Assembly (NCBI GenBank): GCA_002344525.1
Contig: DDTJ01000061.1
Location: 16,739 to 80,738 of the forward strand
Origin: Akkermansiaceae bacterium UBA2367
GTDB taxonomy: Bacteria; Verrucomicrobiota; Verrucomicrobiia; Verrucomicrobiales; DEV007
Reading direction: 5' to 3'
Length of the DNA stretch: 64,000 bases
Made by a program: the position numbers and the translations under genes. A model generated the notes under the pieces. It was not told where the DNA came from and did no database searches. It saw nothing but the letters and a program-made list of their open reading frames with translations. Shown piece after piece: positions 62,742 through 64,000 of the stretch (within the stretch, counting starts at the first letter, position 1; every line of letters begins with the position of its first letter).

Positions 62742-63968
62742 TCAGGGCTTCTTGAGCAGGGCGTCTCCGAGGGAGAAGACGGGGGCGTAGATGGCGTAGA
62801 TGAGGAAGCCGACGAGGGTGCCGAGGAGGATGATGGTGATCGGTTCGATGAGCTTGTCGATCTGGTTGGCGGCGGTGTCGAGCTCGTCCTCGTAGTCCTC
62901 GGCGATCTCGTTGAGCAGTTCGGTGCCGCTCCCGGTCTCGGCGGCGGTCTCCATGAGGCCGCAGATGACGCGCCCGTCCTCGCCGAGCCAGTGGGACTCG
63001 ATGAGGAAGGCGTCGGGCAGGGTGAGTCCGGCGAGGATGTGGTTCTTCACTTTCTCGAAGAAGATCCGGTAGTGGTGGTGCCAGGAGGTCTGGGCGGTGA
63101 TCTCGAGGGCGGAGGTCAGGCGGACGTTCGCTTCGATAAGCAGGGCGAGGGTGCGGAAACCGACGGCGGAGGCGGACTTGCGGACGAGCATGCCGACGGC
63201 GGGCAGCTTCAGGAAGAAGGTCTGCACGGAGGGGATGCGGGCGATGCGGCCCCAGTTCTTGAAGAAAAGGTAGAGGCCGAGGACGGGGAGGAGGGCGAGC
63301 CAGGGCTGATGCAGGAGCATGTCGGAGAAGGACCGCATCATCCTCGTGGCGAGGGGCAGGGTGGTGCCGAGGGAGTCGTAGAGCTTCGTCATCGCGGGGA
63401 CGAGGGTGAAGCTCATGGTGATGACGACGCCGATGCCGAGGCAGGTGACGACGGCGGGGTAGATCATGCCGGACTTCAGCTTTTTGAGGATGCGCGAAGT
63501 CTTCTTCTGGCTGGCTCCGAGGCGGCGGAAGATTTCGGGGAGGCGACCGGACTCCTCGCCGGCGCGGATCAGAGCGACGATGTCGGGGGTGAAGATGTCG
63601 CCCTTCTTCTCCATGGAGTCGCTGATCTTCTCGCCCTGGGTCAGGTCGTGGGCGACATCGGCGACGACGCCGCGGAAGCGGGGGGTTTTGACGCGGTTCG
63701 CCTGGAGCTGGAAGCTTTTGACGATGGGGATGTTCCGGTCGAAGCACTTGGCGAGGCCGTTGAAGAGGGCGACGCGGTCGTCGAGGCTGTTGCGCTTGTT
63801 GGTGAAGCGCTGGATCGTTTCGTCGAGGCCCTTCACGTCGCTGATCTCGGCGGTCTCGACGGGGGTTTTGCCTGAGCCGATGAGGGCTTTCTCGTCGGTG
63901 CCGGTCTCGACGAGGGCGATGGATTTTCGCCCGGTGTGGATGTTGGTGAGGGAGACTTTCTTGATCAT
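62742..63968 (-). CDS. Type II secretion/type IV pilus inner-membrane protein (GspF/PilC)
   Basis: This 408-residue platform protein has two repeated T2SSF domains. The first contains FRGVVADVAHDLTQGEKISDSM and ALIRAGEESGRLPEIFRRL, then two helices (about residues 165-185 and 215-235). The second contains RTLALLIEANVRLTSALEI and GLMETAAETGSGTELLNEIAEDY, and a final helix (ITIILLGTLVGFLIYAIYAPVF). The first 60 residues lack a known domain. The ATG at 63992 lies in a heptamer array; the ATG at 63968 gives a better N-terminus. It precedes the pseudopilin operon on the same strand. Confidence 0.9.
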   Translation of the reverse strand: MIKKVSLTNIHTGRKSIALVETGTDEKALIGSGKTPVETAEISDVKGLDETIQRFTNKRNSLDDRVALFNGLAKCFDRNIPIVKSFQLQANRVKTPRFRGVVADVAHDLTQGEKISDSMEKKGDIFTPDIVALIRAGEESGRLPEIFRRLGASQKKTSRILKKLKSGMIYPAVVTCLGIGVVITMSFTLVPAMTKLYDSLGTTLPLATRMMRSFSDMLLHQPWLALLPVLGLYLFFKNWGRIARIPSVQTFFLKLPAVGMLVRKSASAVGFRTLALLIEANVRLTSALEITAQTSWHHHYRIFFEKVKNHILAGLTLPDAFLIESHWLGEDGRVICGLMETAAETGSGTELLNEIAEDYEDELDTAANQIDKLIEPITIILLGTLVGFLIYAIYAPVFSLGDALLKKP

Positions 63969-63977
63969 GCGAGGGAA

Positions 63978-64000
63978 GGGGTCATGGGTCACGAGTCATG
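63978..64000 (-). repeat. Heptamer array upstream of the GspF/PilC gene
   Basis: On the minus strand the units ATGACTC, GTGACCC and ATGACCC are in register, with an ATG at 63992 open into the GspF/PilC frame. The array reaches the window edge and may be longer. Confidence 0.75.

Overview
The window is GC-rich bacterial chromosome with about 55 protein genes. It has no rRNA, tRNA or CRISPR array that I can see. The gene families point to Verrucomicrobiota, or a close relative in the PVC group: a heme-binding PSD1/cytochrome protein with its DUF1501 partner behind an ECF sigma factor, a secreted sulfatase and PmoA-like protein, DUF58/DUF4381, DUF4091, an RRM protein, many Gfo/Idh/MocA and sugar enzymes, and a pseudopilin cluster. 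Start codons almost never have a Shine-Dalgarno sequence. This placement is inferred from gene content and not proven.

Layout. 1-3506: end of pstB, a phosphate-type porin, and a convergent cation/proton antiporter with a shared bidirectional terminator. 3544-8928: FAD oxidoreductase, topB and dprA, all minus strand. 9221-12104: a family-10-like glycosyl hydrolase divergent from a Gfo/Idh oxidoreductase. 12105-16592: five small lipoprotein or membrane genes of unknown function, between two 75-bp direct repeats. 16579-22155: a carbohydrate catabolic module (isomerase-like TIM barrel, SDR and Gfo/Idh on minus; DapA-like lyase and amidohydrolase on plus). 22447-31363: secreted hydrolases, lipoproteins, DUF58/DUF4381, PmoA-like protein, sulfatase. 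31536-39146: ECF sigma factor, putative anti-sigma, beta-propeller lipoprotein, PSD1/cytochrome protein, two small foreign-looking genes, DUF1501 protein. 39468-44720: secreted propeller-like protein, RRM protein, UxaA-type dehydratase, SDR. 44794-48931: envelope proteins, SGNH hydrolase, RluA pseudouridine synthase. 48870-57904: flippase, methyltransferase, alpha-hydroxy-acid oxidase, DUF2752, caspase-like YARHG protein, GntR regulator, AroD, unknown. 58000-63968: GspF, four pseudopilins, GspE/PilB ATPase and a receiver-domain protein, all minus strand.

The most striking feature is repeat DNA at gene borders. There are tandem arrays with an exact 7-bp period in several sequence families. Some supply the stop codon of one gene and the ATG of the next, one fills a whole divergent intergenic region, and one lies inside a reading frame. 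There are also paired-hairpin elements of at least three families. One has been absorbed into the N-terminus of the PSD1/cytochrome protein. Another appears to have split a translationally coupled start in the sugar module. Two hairpin elements are built from 10-bp units.

The genes suggest a heterotroph that degrades complex, possibly sulfated, polysaccharides outside the cell and feeds the sugars into oxidoreductase, isomerase and aldolase pathways. The repeats and inserted small genes show active remodelling of gene junctions.
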